A stretch of 64,000 nt of DNA from Polyodon spathula (lineage: Eukaryota > Chordata > Actinopteri > Acipenseriformes > Polyodontidae). This document shows positions 62,680 through 64,000 of the stretch, piece by piece (positions within the stretch are counted from its first letter, which is position 1; every line of letters starts with the position of its first letter). The notes under the pieces were generated by a model, which saw nothing but the letters and a program-made list of their open reading frames with translations, searched no databases and was not told the origin of the DNA. The position numbers and the translations under genes are program-made. The DNA lies in contig NC_054545.1 of the NCBI RefSeq assembly GCF_017654505.1, forward strand, positions 9,495,427-9,559,426, read 5' to 3'.

Positions 62680-64000
62680 TGTGTTTTCTAACGTGCCCAG
62701 AAGAACGCATTTGATTGAACATGCTATTATCACTCCGCCAGGTCTGAGAGTTAGACAGAGACCGTATCGCATTCCAGAAAGTCGGAGAGATTCTGTCCGG
62801 AGGGAGGTGGAGTGTATGTTGAAACTTGGGATAATTGAACCTTCCCGAAGTGAGTGGTGTAGCCCAATTGTACCAATAGACAAACCAGATGGGTCACTAC
62901 GGTTATGTATAGACTTTAGGAGGGTGAATGCTATCTCTAAGTTTGATGCATATCCCATGCCTCGGGTAGATGAACTCTTAGACAGGCTGGGGCGAGCTTG
63001 GTTTATTTCAACTTTGGATCTGACGAAAGGATACTGGCAAATTCCATTAGCAAAAGCCTCTCGTGAGAAAACGGCATTTTCAACCCCAGATGGTCTTTTT
63101 CAATTTTGTACTATGCCGTTTGGACTTCAAATGGAGCTCCCGCAACTTTCCAGAGACTGATGGACAGGGTATTACAACCTCATCGAGAGTATGCAGCTGC
63201 ATATATCAATGATGTAGTCATATACAGTTCTTCCTGGAAAGAACATTTGAGTAGATTAAAAGTCGTCCTACAGTCTAGTCTAGTCTCTGAGGAAGGCGGG
63301 GCTCACAGCGAACATGGCAAAGTGCGCTATTGGAAAAGAAGAAACAAAATATTTAGGTTTCATAATGGGTAAGGGTAGAGTGAAACCATTGGTTTCAAAA
63401 GTCCAGGCTTTGTTGGATTCACCGGTACCTACCACAAAAACCCAGGTGAGATCATTGTTGGGATTGGCTGGTTATTACCGCCGCTTTATTCCACACTTTT
63501 CCACTATAGCTGCCCCTCCCACTGATCTCACTAAAAAGAACACTCCAAATAAAATTAAGTGGAGTGCAGAGTGTCAGACTGCCTTTGAATCTATTAAAAC
63601 TAATTTGAGTCAGGCCCCAGCATTAGTAAGCCCGGATTTCAGCCGAGGGTTCATCCTTCAGACCGATACATCGCAGACTGGTCTGGGGGCGGTTCTGTCC
63701 CAGGAAAAAAATGGTATAGAACACCCGATATTATATATTAGTCGGAAGTTACTGCCGAGAGAACAAAGGTACTCTGTGGTAGAGAAAGAATGCCTGGCAG
63801 TAAAATGGGCGGTGGAGTCCTTAAAATACTATCTTCTGGGACGACCCTTTGTACTCATCACAGATCACGCCCCTTTAAAGTGGTTAGACACAATGAAGGA
63901 TTCAAACGCTAGGATTACGCGGTGGTACCTGGCGCTCCAACCCTTCGTCTTTCAAATAAGGCATCGTGCAGGTAAGTTACATCAAAACGCTGATTTTTTT
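62680..64000 (+). pseudogene. Gypsy reverse transcriptase and RNase H, frameshifted
   Basis: Reverse transcriptase starts about 62690 in a shifted frame (RTHLIEHAIITPPG, RQRPYRIPESRR, SPIVPIDKPDGSLRLCIDFR, LDLTKGYWQIPL). A frameshift at about 63125-63140 moves the frame at GAPATFQRLMD. The active-site box reads YIND (near 63205) where the family has Y-x-D-D. A further frame change lies before 63365, after which LGLAGYYRRFIPHF and the RNase H domain follow (QTDTSQTGLGAVL, VEKECLAVKWAVE, ITDHAPLKWL), open to the window edge. RNase H keeps its Asp-Glu-Asp set. It lies downstream of integrase, the reverse of the common Gypsy order. Confidence 0.9.

Larger units (their letters stand above)
59452..64000 (+). 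mobile_element. Gypsy retrotransposon of Gmr1 type (left part)
   Basis: A 5' LTR, a tRNA-Leu-type primer-binding site and a gag-pol region run rightward, antisense to AKAP6, and continue past the window end. Domain order is gag, protease, integrase, reverse transcriptase, RNase H. Integrase ahead of reverse transcriptase is unusual for Gypsy and is the hallmark of the Gmr1-like group described in vertebrates and other deuterostomes. Several disruptions make this copy inactive. The right LTR is not in the window, so LTR identity and target duplication cannot be assessed. Confidence 0.93.

Overview
This is a stretch of vertebrate nuclear DNA. It is AT-rich, dense in (TA)n and (CA)n microsatellites, and carries spliced genes with long introns. 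Tc1-type DNA transposons, a Gmr1-type Gypsy retrotransposon, tRNA-derived SINEs and LINE relics point to a bony fish. The species cannot be fixed from sequence alone; an early-branching ray-finned fish is only a guess.

Two host genes lie head-to-tail on the minus strand. AKAP6 (muscle A-kinase anchoring protein) is on the right. Its spectrin-repeat exon (58096-57881), giant C-terminal exon (55237-52061) and last coding exon (51281-51189) are all recognisable, with consistent phase-0 splice sites; its 5' exons lie beyond the right edge. NPAS3 (bHLH-PAS transcription factor) starts about 16 kb downstream. Two alternative first coding exons are visible: a distal one at 34883-34729 and a proximal one at 31945-31896. 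Both end after the second base of an Arg codon, so either can join the same exon 2. The remaining NPAS3 exons lie beyond the left edge, so bases 1-31895 read as NPAS3 intron 1. AKAP6-NPAS3 adjacency matches human chromosome 14.

Mobile elements by position: a tRNA-like SINE head (3311-3385, minus) and a second tRNA-type SINE (3602-3920, plus); a Tc1 element with an uninterrupted 339-aa DD34E transposase (4235-5855); a decayed second Tc1-like element with DD37E spacing (5876-7490) inserted in the same TA tract; a foldback MITE-like element with identical 87-bp arms (10857-11343); a possible degenerate MITE (15807-16162); a 132-bp TA-flanked MITE inside a microsatellite (23655-23786); a LINE/SINE tail (29262-29337); a Rex1/L2-like LINE relic (39790-40810); a deleted Tigger/pogo relic (48577-49075); and the left part of a Gypsy element (59452 to window end) in an AKAP6 intron.

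The Gypsy element is the most unusual item. Its domain order is gag (SCAN-like), protease, integrase, reverse transcriptase, RNase H, so integrase precedes reverse transcriptase as in Ty1/copia. This is the arrangement known for the Gmr1 group. The copy is inactivated by a stop just after the catalytic integrase Glu, by frameshifts, and by a changed reverse transcriptase active-site residue.

The rest is intronic and intergenic sequence with microsatellites, long poly-C and poly-T tracts, and several repeat-free, homeodomain-site-rich blocks that could be conserved NPAS3 regulatory elements. No rRNA, functional tRNA or CRISPR array is seen.
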